64,000 bases of DNA from Pontibacillus chungwhensis. Its GTDB lineage: Bacteria > Bacillota > Bacilli > Bacillales > BH030062. Position numbers and translations under genes: made by a program. Below the pieces are notes generated by a model. That model saw only the letters and a program-made list of their open reading frames with translations. It made no database searches and was not told where the DNA came from. The stretch covers positions 1,736,001 to 1,800,000 of the forward strand of contig NZ_CP126446.1 of NCBI RefSeq assembly GCF_030166655.1, given 5' to 3'. Below, one piece after another: positions 28,750 through 37,134 of this stretch. Position 1 is the first letter of the stretch; each line of letters starts with the position of its first letter.

Positions 28750-30156
28750 ATGGTAGTAGGAGATTTTCCAATCGAACTTGACACACTTGTTGTCGGTGCT
28801 GGACCTGGTGGCTATGTAGCTGCGATCCGTGCCGCTCAAGAAGGTCAAAACGTAACAATCGTAGACAAAGGTAATCTTGGTGGTGTGTGTTTAAACGTTG
28901 GGTGTATCCCTTCTAAAGCACTTATCCAAGCTGGTCACCGCTATGAGCACGCTCAAGGTGCTGACGAAATGGGAATTAAAACAGAAAATGTTTCTGTTGA
29001 TTTCTCTAAAGTCCAAGAGTGGAAAGGCCAAGTTGTAAACAAACTGACTAGCGGTGTTGAAAGCCTTCTTAAAGGTAACAAAGTAGACATCGTAAAAGGT
29101 GAAGTATTCTTCGTAGACAAAAACACTGTACGTGTAATGGACGAAAAGAATGCTCAAACGTATACGTTCAACAACTGTATTATTGCAACAGGTTCTCGTC
29201 CGATCGAGCTTCCTACATTCAAATACAGCGAACGTGTTATCCATTCCACAGGTGCTCTTAACCTTGATGAGATTCCTGAGAAAATGGTTGTTATCGGTGG
29301 TGGGTATATCGGTACTGAACTTGGTACTGCATATGCAAACTTCGGTACAGAAGTTACAATCCTTGAAGGTCAAGACGACATTCTTCTAGGTTTCGAAAAA
29401 CAAATGCGTCAGCTTGTTAAAAAGAACCTTAAGAACAAGGGTGTTAACATCGTTACAAATGCTATGGCTCAAGGTGTTGAGGAAACAGATAGCGGCGTAA
29501 AAGTAAGTTACGAAGCTAAAGGTGAAACTCAAACAGTTGATGCTGACTACGTTCTTGTAACAGTAGGTCGTAAACCTAACACAGACGAGCTTGGCTTAGA
29601 ACAAGCTGGTGTGGAAATGGACGATAAAGGTTTAATCAAAATTGATAAGCAGTGTCGTTCTAATGTAGACAACATCTACGCTATCGGTGATATCGTTGCT
29701 GGACCTCCACTTGCTCACAAAGCATCTTACGAAGGTAAGATTGCAGCTGAAGCAATCAGTGGTCATGCAGCAGAAATTGATTACCATGGTATCCCAGCTG
29801 TTGTGTTCTCTGAACCAGAACTTGCAAGCGTTGGTTATACAGAGCAAGAAGCAAAAGACGCTGGTTATGACGTGAAAGCTGCCAAGTTCCCATTCGCTGC
29901 GAACGGTCGCGCGCTTTCTCTTAATAACACAGATGGCTTCTTGAAACTTGTAACACGTAAAGATGACGGTCTTGTAATTGGTGCTCAAATCGCTGGTGCT
30001 AACGCTAGTGACATGATTGCTGAGCTAGGCTTAGCGATCGAGACAGGCATGACTGCAGAAGACTTAGCTCTTACAATCCATGCTCACCCAACTCTTGGTG
30101 AGATCTCTATGGAAGCTGCAGAAGTGGCTCTTGGTAAACCAATTCACACAGTTTAA
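28750..30156 (+). CDS. pdhD: Dihydrolipoamide dehydrogenase (E3)
   Basis: A 468-residue flavoprotein that reoxidises the lipoyl groups of the PDH complex with NAD+. The [13 protein letters not shown] motif (residues 17-26), the redox disulfide [13 protein letters not shown] (near 45-57), the NAD motif [10 protein letters not shown] and the C-terminal His-Glu pair in HAHPTLGE are all present. It starts four bases after pdhC, last gene of the operon. Confidence 0.96.
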   Translation: MVVGDFPIELDTLVVGAGPGGYVAAIRAAQEGQNVTIVDKGNLGGVCLNVGCIPSKALIQAGHRYEHAQGADEMGIKTENVSVDFSKVQEWKGQVVNKLTSGVESLLKGNKVDIVKGEVFFVDKNTVRVMDEKNAQTYTFNNCIIATGSRPIELPTFKYSERVIHSTGALNLDEIPEKMVVIGGGYIGTELGTAYANFGTEVTILEGQDDILLGFEKQMRQLVKKNLKNKGVNIVTNAMAQGVEETDSGVKVSYEAKGETQTVDADYVLVTVGRKPNTDELGLEQAGVEMDDKGLIKIDKQCRSNVDNIYAIGDIVAGPPLAHKASYEGKIAAEAISGHAAEIDYHGIPAVVFSEPELASVGYTEQEAKDAGYDVKAAKFPFAANGRALSLNNTDGFLKLVTRKDDGLVIGAQIAGANASDMIAELGLAIETGMTAEDLALTIHAHPTLGEISMEAAEVALGKPIHTV

Positions 30157-30168
30157 TTTTCATATATT

Positions 30169-30200
30169 AAAACCCTGACCATTTTGGTCAGGGTTTTTTT
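30169..30200 (+). terminator. Terminator of the pdh operon
   Basis: AACCCTGACC / GGTCAGGGTT stem, loop ATTTT, and seven T. Confidence 0.92.
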
Positions 30201-30282
30201 AGGTTTATTTTGTTTTAGGGAAAAGTTCAATGAAGCGTATTTAGGCTTCCTGTTGTTGGATAGAGTTAAAGAAAATAAAAAG

Positions 30283-30311
30283 AAAAACGTTACCGAATTG
30301 GTAACGTTTTT
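30283..30311. terminator. Terminator after the small lipoprotein gene
   Basis: A 12-bp stem (AAAAACGTTACC / GGTAACGTTTTT) with loop GAATT; on the minus strand it overlaps the 3' end of the lipoprotein gene and ends in T. Confidence 0.75.
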
Positions 30312-30717
30312 AGGAAGGGGGGCGTGTATTCATGGAATCATTTAAGACTTTAAGAATGTCGTGTTTAGCTTTTTTTCCAGAAACCGTTGCTAGTGTATTT
30401 CCTTCTTTCTGTATGACTAGTGCAGGATATTGCTGAATCCTTTTTCGCTCTTTAGCCTCAGTGGTTGAAGCTGTTTTGGTTAAAGTTATGGGGGAGGTAT
30501 CTTCCCTTCTTGATAATTTTAATTCTAAAAGTGCGTTAATATATTCTTCTTCTAGCTCTATAGTAGACTGATTTGAGTAAAAGAAAACCTCAAAATCATC
30601 TTTAGGATTCATCTTATATATATCTATGGATGAATCCTTTTGGTCCGTACAAGAGCCAGTAAATAGGACTAATACAAATGCCAATGGGAGCCACTTGATG
30701 CTCAAGACATGCTTCAC
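30310..30717 (-). CDS. Small lipoprotein between pdhD and speA (Slp-like position)
   Basis: A 135-residue exported protein with a signal peptide ending in TGSC (a weak lipobox, Cys23). The mature part has a segment (QQYPALVIQKEGNTLATVSG) recalling the end of a thioredoxin-like fold, but no CxxC motif. In B. subtilis a small lipoprotein gene, slp, lies between pdhD and speA, so this may be its counterpart; that rests on place and size only. It runs opposite to pdhD. Confidence 0.6.
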   Translation of the reverse strand: MKHVLSIKWLPLAFVLVLFTGSCTDQKDSSIDIYKMNPKDDFEVFFYSNQSTIELEEEYINALLELKLSRREDTSPITLTKTASTTEAKERKRIQQYPALVIQKEGNTLATVSGKKAKHDILKVLNDSMNTRPPS

Positions 30718-30866
30718 CTACCTACATGCTATTTTGTTGAGTTTATTGTATCAGACATTCTTTACAATTCCCCTGATGTTATCTAAATGTTACATAAATG
30801 AAAAATACTCGTCTTTCCTGCGACATATATTGTAATAAAGCATGTCCGGGTAGGGGGTGGAGAGGT

Positions 30867-31118
30867 TTGAGTAGGAAGTATTGGTTTTTATATAATATTC
30901 TTTTTATATTCTGGAGTGGGTACTTACTTGTCATTCACATTTCAAAGAAAGATCATTGGATGTTTCAAGTTATTCTCTTTGGCTTATTTTTAGTGGTCAT
31001 CACCCAACTCTTGAAAAGGTATCATATTTCTAAAAAAGAAAGCCTGCCACATGTCATTCTTAGCTTTGCCTTAATTACAGGTGGACATATGCTATATTCC
31101 TGGATCACGGTTTTGTAA
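30867..31118 (+). CDS. Small integral membrane protein, three helices
   Basis: An 83-residue protein with three membrane helices (about residues 7-24, 34-50 and 63-82) and a positive loop (KRYHISKKES). I choose TTG at 30867 because GGTGGAGAGG lies just upstream; the longer frame to 30798 adds a poor, Cys-rich start. Unknown function. A strong terminator follows. Confidence 0.55.
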   Translation: MSRKYWFLYNILFIFWSGYLLVIHISKKDHWMFQVILFGLFLVVITQLLKRYHISKKESLPHVILSFALITGGHMLYSWITVL

Positions 31119-31129
31119 AGAATCTAAAA

Positions 31130-31167
31130 GAAGCCTAAATCGAAACTTCGATTTAGGCTTCTTTTTT
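31130..31167. terminator. Terminator before the BCCT gene
   Basis: A 16-bp stem (GAAGCCTAAATCGAA and its complement) with six T downstream; usable from both sides. Confidence 0.88.
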
Positions 31168-31237
31168 ACATTAGTGTTCTGTTTCACTTTACGTGGGAGT
31201 AGGGTAGACCTTGGATATTATGAGCGTATTTGAGTGG

Positions 31238-32782
31238 TTAGTTATCTTGTTTTGGTTTTCTCTTTTGCCTGGTTAATGGATAACGCTGAGCTTCTTCTTT
31301 AAATGATTTCAAAAGAGAAAAGACCATCAAGATCATAATCATAGCAAAAGGGAACGCCGCGATGATGGATGCAGTCTGCAGAGCGCCTAAACCGCCTTGC
31401 CATAGTAATACAGCAGCTGAAGTCGATTGTACGATTCCCCATATAAACTTCACCTGATTAGAAGGATGGAGATCTCCATTAGTCGTCTGCATTCCTAACA
31501 CAAATGTAGCGGAGTCTGCTGATGTTATAAAGAACGTACTAATCAGTAAGATCGCAATAACAGACATGATGCCACCCAGTGGAACTTGATCGAGTACGCT
31601 AAATAACGCAACTTCGGAGCCGTTTTCGGCTACTAATTCGTTAATCTTAGCATCATGGAAAAATTCTAAGTTAATGGCTGTACCTCCAAATACAGAGAAC
31701 CATAAGGCGCCAAAAATAGTTGGAACGAGTAACACACCTAAAATAAATTCTCGCACAGTACGCCCTTTTGAAACGCGTGCTATAAATGTACCCACAAATG
31801 GTGCCCAAGCAATCCACCATGCCCAGTAGAAGATTGTCCAATCTTGAGTCCACGAATTTTGTTCAAATGGACTAAGTTTGAAACTCATAGAAGGTAGGTT
31901 TTGCAAGTAACTACCGAATGTAGTTGTAAATAGGTCCATAATAAAATTAGTCGGACCCGCAAACAGAAGGAAGAGCATTAAAGCAATTGCCAGAACAATA
32001 TTGGTATTACTTAAATACTTAATTCCTTTGTTTAAACCTGTTTGGGCTGAAATCATATATAGAAAGGTTACAATTAAAATAATAATGAGTTGAACCAAGA
32101 AGGTGTCTTCTAAACCGTCTATCATGTAGGTAACTCCACCTGAAATTTGCTTTGCCCCAAACCCAAGCGAAGTTGCCACACCAAATATGGTGGCGAATAC
32201 GGCAATAAAATCCACAAACGTCCCTAAAGCTCCACTCGTCCTTTTTTCCCCAAGCAGTGGGGTTAGAATGGAGCTAATCAAGCCCGGTGCTTCCTTTCTA
32301 AATTGGAAGTAGGCCAAAGCCAAAGCAATGACAGCATAAATTCCCCATGGGTGAAGACCCCAATGGAAGAAGCTGTACCGTAATGCTTCTCTAGCAGCAG
32401 CTGGTGTTTCAGGGTCCGAGATCGGTGGGTTGTGAAAATGGGATATAGGTTCTGCAGCTCCCCAGAATATAAGTCCAATTCCCATTCCTGCACTAAATAG
32501 CATCGCGAACCAGGTGATATATGGATACTCTGGTTCATCGTGATCTTTGCCGAGTTTAATATTTCCATACTTCGAGAAGATCAGGAAAATCGCAAAGATT
32601 AAAAATCCTGTCGATGATAGCAAATAGAACCAACCAAATTTCTCAACTAAAAACCCTTGGATGTTACTGGTTACTGCATTTAAGTTGTAATTGGGTAGTG
32701 TTTCTTTCGGGATAACTCCCCATATGATGAATAAGATGGCTACACCAATAGAAAGGAAAAATACCTTTGTGACGTTTTTCAT
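31238..32782 (-). CDS. BCCT-family compatible-solute transporter (OpuD/BetP type)
   Basis: A 514-residue transporter with 12 membrane helices. The GMGIGL segment near residue 100 marks the sodium-coupled betaine carriers rather than carnitine exchangers, and the aromatic box region WAWWIAWAPFVGTFIARVSKGRT (near residue 320) is conserved. It should import glycine betaine or a related solute under osmotic stress. B. subtilis OpuD has 512 residues, but several BCCT paralogues are common in halophiles, so I give no symbol. The C-terminal tail is short and positive, like the osmosensing tail of BetP. Confidence 0.86.
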   Translation of the reverse strand: MKNVTKVFFLSIGVAILFIIWGVIPKETLPNYNLNAVTSNIQGFLVEKFGWFYLLSSTGFLIFAIFLIFSKYGNIKLGKDHDEPEYPYITWFAMLFSAGMGIGLIFWGAAEPISHFHNPPISDPETPAAAREALRYSFFHWGLHPWGIYAVIALALAYFQFRKEAPGLISSILTPLLGEKRTSGALGTFVDFIAVFATIFGVATSLGFGAKQISGGVTYMIDGLEDTFLVQLIIILIVTFLYMISAQTGLNKGIKYLSNTNIVLAIALMLFLLFAGPTNFIMDLFTTTFGSYLQNLPSMSFKLSPFEQNSWTQDWTIFYWAWWIAWAPFVGTFIARVSKGRTVREFILGVLLVPTIFGALWFSVFGGTAINLEFFHDAKINELVAENGSEVALFSVLDQVPLGGIMSVIAILLISTFFITSADSATFVLGMQTTNGDLHPSNQVKFIWGIVQSTSAAVLLWQGGLGALQTASIIAAFPFAMIMILMVFSLLKSFKEEAQRYPLTRQKRKPKQDN

Positions 32783-32853
32783 TGAAGTTTCTCATTCCTT
32801 TCAGGATTTCCTCGCTAAGCAGCAAGGAATGACCTGATGAACCAATTAAACAC

Positions 32854-33915
32854 TTATTCCTGAAGCTGGATTAAAGGATACTTATGCCTAGAGACTTCCT
32901 CTAATTCCTCTAACACATCATGAAGACAAAGCAATTCATAAATGACAATGGTTTGAGGAGGAAAGTGGTGACGATATTTTGAGTTTTGCTCAATATGCTC
33001 TTCTTTCCATTGCCAAAATTCTCGGTCTAATGCTTCAATTTGTTTAAAGTGGTCATCTGTCATTTCATGTGATGGTGTTCTTAATATTTCCGCCATCGAA
33101 GAAATGATACTCAAGATTAAGGATTTTTCATCTTTACTAAAGGCATTCACGTTTAAATTAACATACTGTAAGTTTCCTAAATGATATACGATTTGCTGCA
33201 ACATATTCAGTTTCTTTTGGGCATATTGGAAAGCTTGCATATCTTGCTTTGAATGTTTGTGGTATTTCCACTCTTCACGCTGGAATTGAGAAAGCTGATA
33301 AGTTTTCTCTAATTTGAATGTTAATTGTCTGTATGCCCTTTGCATTTTACGACTTTCTTCAGATTGCTTATCCATACATGTCTGCAGGGTATTATCCAAG
33401 ATATCTGCTGCCTGACAGAATAAATTTTCTACGTTTCTGTAGATCATTTTCGAATAATCTGGAGGAAGAAGGAAAAAGTTCACAACACTTGAGACTACAA
33501 TGCCGATTGAGGTTGTGCCAAGTCTCGTGAAAAAGGATACAATATAATGACTATCGAAATCAGGTATCATGGCAACAGCCGTAATAGTGGCGACTAGTAT
33601 ACCATCATATAATTTCAATCGATAACAAACTGCAATTGTAAGAGTTGCAGCTAAAGCAAAAGTTAAAGCGTTCTGACCGACTAATCCAAAAGAAAGGGCC
33701 GCTAAAAGAGCGCCTATGGCAGAAGCGGGAAACCGAACCAGTGCTTTCTTAATGGAGTCAGCAGCTGTGTTCTCGATTGTTACAATCGCAGTAATAACTG
33801 CAAATGTAACCGGAAGATTAAACAATAAACAAATAAATGCTGTTACAAAGACAGAAATTCCTGTCTTTAATGTACGACTACCTAAGATATTGAATTTTTT
33901 CAATAAAGAAACCAT
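32854..33915 (-). CDS. FUSC/aromatic-acid-exporter family membrane protein (DUF939 type)
   Basis: A 353-residue protein with an N-terminal membrane domain of about six helices (residues 15-160) and a long helical cytoplasmic domain. The LKTGISVFVTAFICLLF start and the AVITAIVTIENTAADSIKKALVR loop fit the aromatic acid exporter family of Firmicutes, to which B. subtilis YgaE/YqjA belong. Substrate unknown. ATG at 33915 has AAGGTG six bases upstream; a GTG three codons earlier overlaps that site. Confidence 0.75.
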   Translation of the reverse strand: MVSLLKKFNILGSRTLKTGISVFVTAFICLLFNLPVTFAVITAIVTIENTAADSIKKALVRFPASAIGALLAALSFGLVGQNALTFALAATLTIAVCYRLKLYDGILVATITAVAMIPDFDSHYIVSFFTRLGTTSIGIVVSSVVNFFLLPPDYSKMIYRNVENLFCQAADILDNTLQTCMDKQSEESRKMQRAYRQLTFKLEKTYQLSQFQREEWKYHKHSKQDMQAFQYAQKKLNMLQQIVYHLGNLQYVNLNVNAFSKDEKSLILSIISSMAEILRTPSHEMTDDHFKQIEALDREFWQWKEEHIEQNSKYRHHFPPQTIVIYELLCLHDVLEELEEVSRHKYPLIQLQE

Positions 33916-34016
33916 GAATCTCACCTTATCAACTTTTTTTGAAGGAACAAAGTCCTAATCTTTATTTTAAAAGATGTTTTTGTTAAAAAACAATAGGATA
34001 TGGGTAATGTCTTTAT

Positions 34017-34022
34017 TATAAT
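34017..34022 (+). promoter_or_regulatory. -10 element before the deacetylase gene
   Basis: A perfect TATAAT 44 bases before the ATG; no good -35 at normal spacing. Confidence 0.35.
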
Positions 34023-34065
34023 GGTAATGTGCACCATGTTATTACATATATAGGGGGAAAGAAAC

Positions 34066-34989
34066 ATGAAAAAATGGGTAATGGTTGTTTTTCTTGTTTC
34101 CATCTTTAGTTTAGCCGCTTGTGCTCAGGATGAAACAAACGGTAAAACAGAAGAAGATTCAGCTAATGAACAGGAAACGCAAGAAGAAGACAACACGAAC
34201 AATGAGGACAATATGGACGAAGAAAGTGAGAACGCTGAAGAAAGCAACTCATCTAAAGAAACTGATACTTCCACGGATCAAGAAACGACTACCGATGAAG
34301 AGCAAGAACAGACAGAAGATGAAGTGGCTACAGAGGAGCCAATTGAGCCAAAGTACAAAATTAATGATGTTTGGTCTGTAGTCCCTCTAGAAGGGCAAGA
34401 AAACGTAAACAGTGAAGTTGTACTTCTTACCATTGACGATGCTCCGGACGAACATGCTCTTGAAATGGCTAAGACCCTTAAAGAACATAATGCATCAGCG
34501 ATTTTCTTTGTAAATGGCCATTTTCTTGAGACAGAAGAAAAGCAGGAAATCTTGAAGCAGATTCATGATATGGGCTTCGCCATAGGAAACCATACTTATC
34601 ATCATCAGAAGTTAGACGATGTAGGGCAGGCTAAACAGCGCGAAGAAATTGTTTCGTTAAATAATAAGATTGAAGAGATTATTGGGGAACGACCGAAGTT
34701 CTTCCGAGCTCCCCATGGAGTCAACACAGATTATGCCAAGCAGGTTGTAGAGGAAGAAGGTATGGTGTTGATGAACTGGAGTTTCGGATATGATTTCAAA
34801 GCGGATTATATGACGAAAGATGCCATCACAGATATTATGTTAAACACTCCATTACTCGGAAGTGGATCAAACTTACTTATGCATGATCGTGAGTGGACCT
34901 CTAATGCTCTTGGCGACATAGTAAAAGGGTTGAAGGACAAAGGATACGGGTTTGTGAACCCGGCGGAAATTCAAACACCAGGCGAATAG
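34066..34989 (+). CDS. Polysaccharide deacetylase lipoprotein (NodB domain)
   Basis: A 307-residue lipoprotein: lipobox SLAAC (Cys19), a very acidic low-complexity linker of Glu, Asp, Thr and Asn (about residues 21-95) that would hold the enzyme off the membrane, then a carbohydrate-esterase-4 domain. Catalytic motifs are slightly unusual: TIDDAPD (122-128) for TFDDGP, the metal pair His176 and His180 in NHTYHH, and RAPHG (214-218) for RxPYG. It probably deacetylates cell-wall or matrix N-acetylglucosamine. GGGGGAAAG precedes the ATG. Exact substrate unknown. Confidence 0.85.
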   Translation: MKKWVMVVFLVSIFSLAACAQDETNGKTEEDSANEQETQEEDNTNNEDNMDEESENAEESNSSKETDTSTDQETTTDEEQEQTEDEVATEEPIEPKYKINDVWSVVPLEGQENVNSEVVLLTIDDAPDEHALEMAKTLKEHNASAIFFVNGHFLETEEKQEILKQIHDMGFAIGNHTYHHQKLDDVGQAKQREEIVSLNNKIEEIIGERPKFFRAPHGVNTDYAKQVVEEEGMVLMNWSFGYDFKADYMTKDAITDIMLNTPLLGSGSNLLMHDREWTSNALGDIVKGLKDKGYGFVNPAEIQTPGE

Positions 34990-34998
34990 CGTTTAGTT

Positions 34999-35026
34999 AA
35001 GAAGTCTTCCTTGGAAGGCTTCTTTT
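34999..35026 (+). terminator. Terminator after the deacetylase gene
   Basis: Stem GAAGTCTTCC / GGAAGGCTTC with one G-U pair, followed by TTTTGTTT. Confidence 0.75.
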
Positions 35027-35215
35027 GTTTATTCCCTTAATATGTGTAAGCTTTAGTTAATAGCTGTGTGAAATTATAAGGATTTCCTCTATATTTTTTT
35101 AAAGACAAGCTATATTTATTCCTTGCAAAGCGTATAGTTTTAATAAGAAAGGCGAGGAATCTTCGTTACAATGGAAGGGGGAAATTCTTAATTTAAATAG
35201 TGTTACTAAAATTAT

Positions 35216-35226
35216 AATATGACACA
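35216..35226 (-). promoter_or_regulatory. CcpN operator 1 (upstream) of sr1
   Basis: Minus strand TGTGTCATATT fits the CcpN consensus TRTGHYATAYW at all 11 positions. It faces the second site across about 25 bases. Confidence 0.65.
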
Positions 35227-35237
35227 CTAATTAGGGG

Positions 35238-35266
35238 TTGATTTCTTCTATGTGTCATACTATAAT
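35238..35266 (+). promoter_or_regulatory. Sigma-A promoter of sr1 with CcpN operator 2 in its spacer
   Basis: TTGATT (35238-35243), a 17-base spacer and TATAAT (35261-35266). The spacer holds TGTGTCATACT (35251-35261), a full match to the CcpN consensus, so CcpN would sit between -35 and -10. Transcription should begin near 35273. Confidence 0.75.
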
Positions 35267-35280
35267 ATAGTTAAGTTAAA

Positions 35281-35294
35281 TGAAAACGCTAACA
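35281..35294. promoter_or_regulatory. CcpA site (cre) at the start of sr1
   Basis: TGAAAACGCTAACA matches the cre consensus TGWAARCGYTWWCA at every position. It lies about 8 bases inside the predicted transcript, where bound CcpA would block elongation. Confidence 0.7.
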
Positions 35295-35311
35295 AAGGGG
35301 TTGGATAATCA

Positions 35312-35419
35312 ATGGGTACAATCGTTTGCCAAGACTGTCAGGGAATAATTGATCACTTTGATGATGAGAAGGTGTCGACTCTTTACGGTACATGTACGAC
35401 CTGCCATGAAGAAGAGTAG
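35312..35419 (+). CDS. sr1P: SR1P, GapA-binding peptide encoded in SR1
   Basis: A 35-residue peptide starting MGTIVCQDC with a central DDEKVSTLYGTC, the pattern of SR1P (39 residues in B. subtilis). Four cysteines in two CxxC pairs (C6/C9 and C28/C31) suggest a zinc knuckle; the tail HEEE is acidic. In B. subtilis SR1P binds glyceraldehyde-3-phosphate dehydrogenase GapA and promotes its contact with RNase J1. RNase J1 is encoded here at 19141. AAAGGGG lies 11 bases before the ATG. Confidence 0.85.
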   Translation: MGTIVCQDCQGIIDHFDDEKVSTLYGTCTTCHEEE

Positions 35420-35471
35420 GTTGTAAAAGAGAAAGACCATAGGTTCAACTCTAATTACCATAGAACAATAG

Positions 35472-35517
35472 AAAGCAGAGGCCGAAATCACAACTGATTT
35501 CGGTCTCTGCTTTTTGT
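35472..35517. terminator. Bidirectional terminator of sr1 and speA
   Basis: A 16-bp stem with G-U pairs (GCAGAGGCCGAAATCA / TGATTTCGGTCTCTGC), loop CAAC, five T on the plus strand and A residues before it. It ends just before the speA stop on the other strand. Confidence 0.9.
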
Positions 35518-35523
35518 TTATAT

Positions 35524-36996
35524 TTATCTAAAAGCCTTATGTTCTTTTATGACACGGATGGTTTCTAGTGTTTCATCTTCAGGCCCTTGTACTGGGAGTC
35601 CTGCATCCATATTAGAATGAATATATTGTATGTTTTCTTTTGTAATGATTTCACCAGGGAGCCATATTGGAATCCCAGGGGGATAGACCATTACGAACTC
35701 TGCACTGATTCTCCCGACTGATTCGTCAAGAGAAACAATTTCTGTATCAGCGTAAAAAGCATCCCTTGGAGAGAGGGCAAGGACTGGTATCTCAGGAACC
35801 TCAACTTGAAGGGGGTTCTCGTTTTTGTTCTTTACTCCAAATTCGTCAGAGAGAGACTGAAGAGCGTGAATTAAAATACCTGTTTCTTCTTCTGTGTCTC
35901 CAGGTGTTACAATGCAAAGAATATTATATAAGTCAGAAAGTTCGACTTCGATATTGTAACGCTCTCTTAACCAAACTTCTACGTCATATCCTGTTATTCC
36001 TAATTGCTTTACGGAGATGATGAGCTTAGTAGGATCGTAATCAAACGTGGCATTACTACCGATAATTTCATTTCCTACACAATGAAGATGTGGGATGGTA
36101 TTTATGCGATCTCTGGTCATGTTCGAAAGTCTAATTGTTTCTTCCATAAGGTTGCGTCCGTTAATGGCTAAATGTTTTCTAGCTGCATCTAAAGATGCGA
36201 GCAGAATATAAGATGTAGATGTCGTAGTCAACATAGAAAGAACAGATTGGACCCGTTCAGGCGTCACGAAGCTGGATTTTAAATTGAGCACAGAACTTTG
36301 GGTCAAGGAGCCCCCGAGTTTATGAACGCTCGTGGCTGCCATATCAGCACCAGCCTGCATAGCAGACAAAGGTAGCTCTTCATGGAAATGGATGTGAACT
36401 CCGTGTGCTTCGTCTACTAAAACGGGTACCTCATAAGAATGGGCAATTTCAACAATTCTTTGCAAGTCTGCAGAAATCCCAAAATAAGTTGGATTTATAA
36501 CGAACACACCCTTTGAGTCAGGATGTGCTTTTAGTGCCTTTTGCACAGCTTCAGGTGTAATTCCGTGAGAGATGCCTAAATTGTTATCAAGTTCAGGGTG
36601 TATAAATACTGGAGTAGCACCTGAGAAAATAATTGCTGATGTTACAGATTTATGCACATTCCTTGGAACGATAATTTTATCACCAGGGTGACAAACTGAC
36701 ATAATCATGGCCATAATAGCTCCGCTTGTTCCTTGAACGGAGAAGAAAGTATGGTCCGCACCAAAGGCTTCAGCTGCAAGGGCTTGTGCTTCTTTAATCA
36801 TCCCATGAGGATGATGAAGGTCATCTAAAGGACTAATGTTAATTAAATCAATAGATAGAGCCTGGTCGCCTAAAAATTCGCGGAACTCTTTGTTCATTCC
36901 CTTACCGGTCTTATGACCTGGAATATGGAATTGAACAGGTTTTCGTTTAGCGTGGTTTAATAGCCCTGTAAATAAGGGCGTGCGCTGTTGGGACAA
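35524..36996 (-). CDS. speA: Arginine decarboxylase SpeA
   Basis: A 490-residue PLP enzyme of the Orn/Lys/Arg decarboxylase group III fold, equal in length to B. subtilis SpeA; it makes agmatine for polyamine synthesis. IPGHK near the N-terminus, VDEAHGVH with the PLP-binding Asp195, and SVHKLGGSLTQSS with the Schiff-base Lys226 are visible. The TTG at 36996 is chosen: AAGAGGTG lies seven bases upstream and the product begins MSQQRTPLFTG like its relatives; the frame is open to a GTG at 37005. Lysine decarboxylase activity cannot be excluded. It converges on sr1, as in B. subtilis. Confidence 0.92.
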   Translation of the reverse strand: MSQQRTPLFTGLLNHAKRKPVQFHIPGHKTGKGMNKEFREFLGDQALSIDLINISPLDDLHHPHGMIKEAQALAAEAFGADHTFFSVQGTSGAIMAMIMSVCHPGDKIIVPRNVHKSVTSAIIFSGATPVFIHPELDNNLGISHGITPEAVQKALKAHPDSKGVFVINPTYFGISADLQRIVEIAHSYEVPVLVDEAHGVHIHFHEELPLSAMQAGADMAATSVHKLGGSLTQSSVLNLKSSFVTPERVQSVLSMLTTTSTSYILLASLDAARKHLAINGRNLMEETIRLSNMTRDRINTIPHLHCVGNEIIGSNATFDYDPTKLIISVKQLGITGYDVEVWLRERYNIEVELSDLYNILCIVTPGDTEEETGILIHALQSLSDEFGVKNKNENPLQVEVPEIPVLALSPRDAFYADTEIVSLDESVGRISAEFVMVYPPGIPIWLPGEIITKENIQYIHSNMDAGLPVQGPEDETLETIRVIKEHKAFR

Positions 36997-37134
36997 ATAC
37001 AACACCTCTTAATCGTTTAATAAAGCAAAGAAAGTATAGCAAAAGAGGGGGAGAAAAGCTAGATACTCACACAAAAAAACAATTTCTGATACGATAATAA
37101 AAAAGGTTATAGATATTGACAAGGAGGGGAAACC

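Larger units (their letters stand above)
35273..35517 (+). ncRNA. sr1: SR1 dual-function regulatory RNA
   Basis: A transcript of about 245 bases bounded by the promoter at 35238-35266 and the terminator at 35472-35517 contains the SR1P peptide ORF. In B. subtilis SR1 (about 205 bases) lies between pdhD and speA, base-pairs with ahrC mRNA to stop translation of the arginine-catabolism activator, and encodes SR1P, which binds GapA; it is repressed by CcpN and CcpA during growth on sugars. The place beside speA, the peptide, and the CcpN and cre sites all agree. I cannot confirm the ahrC pairing segments because ahrC is not in the window. Transcript ends are inferred. Confidence 0.8.

Noticed and set aside
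28891-29988. Long antisense frames (up to 160 codons) within pdhD and other pdh genes
   Set aside because: They mirror the strong codon bias of the sense genes, lack ribosome sites and resemble no protein family.
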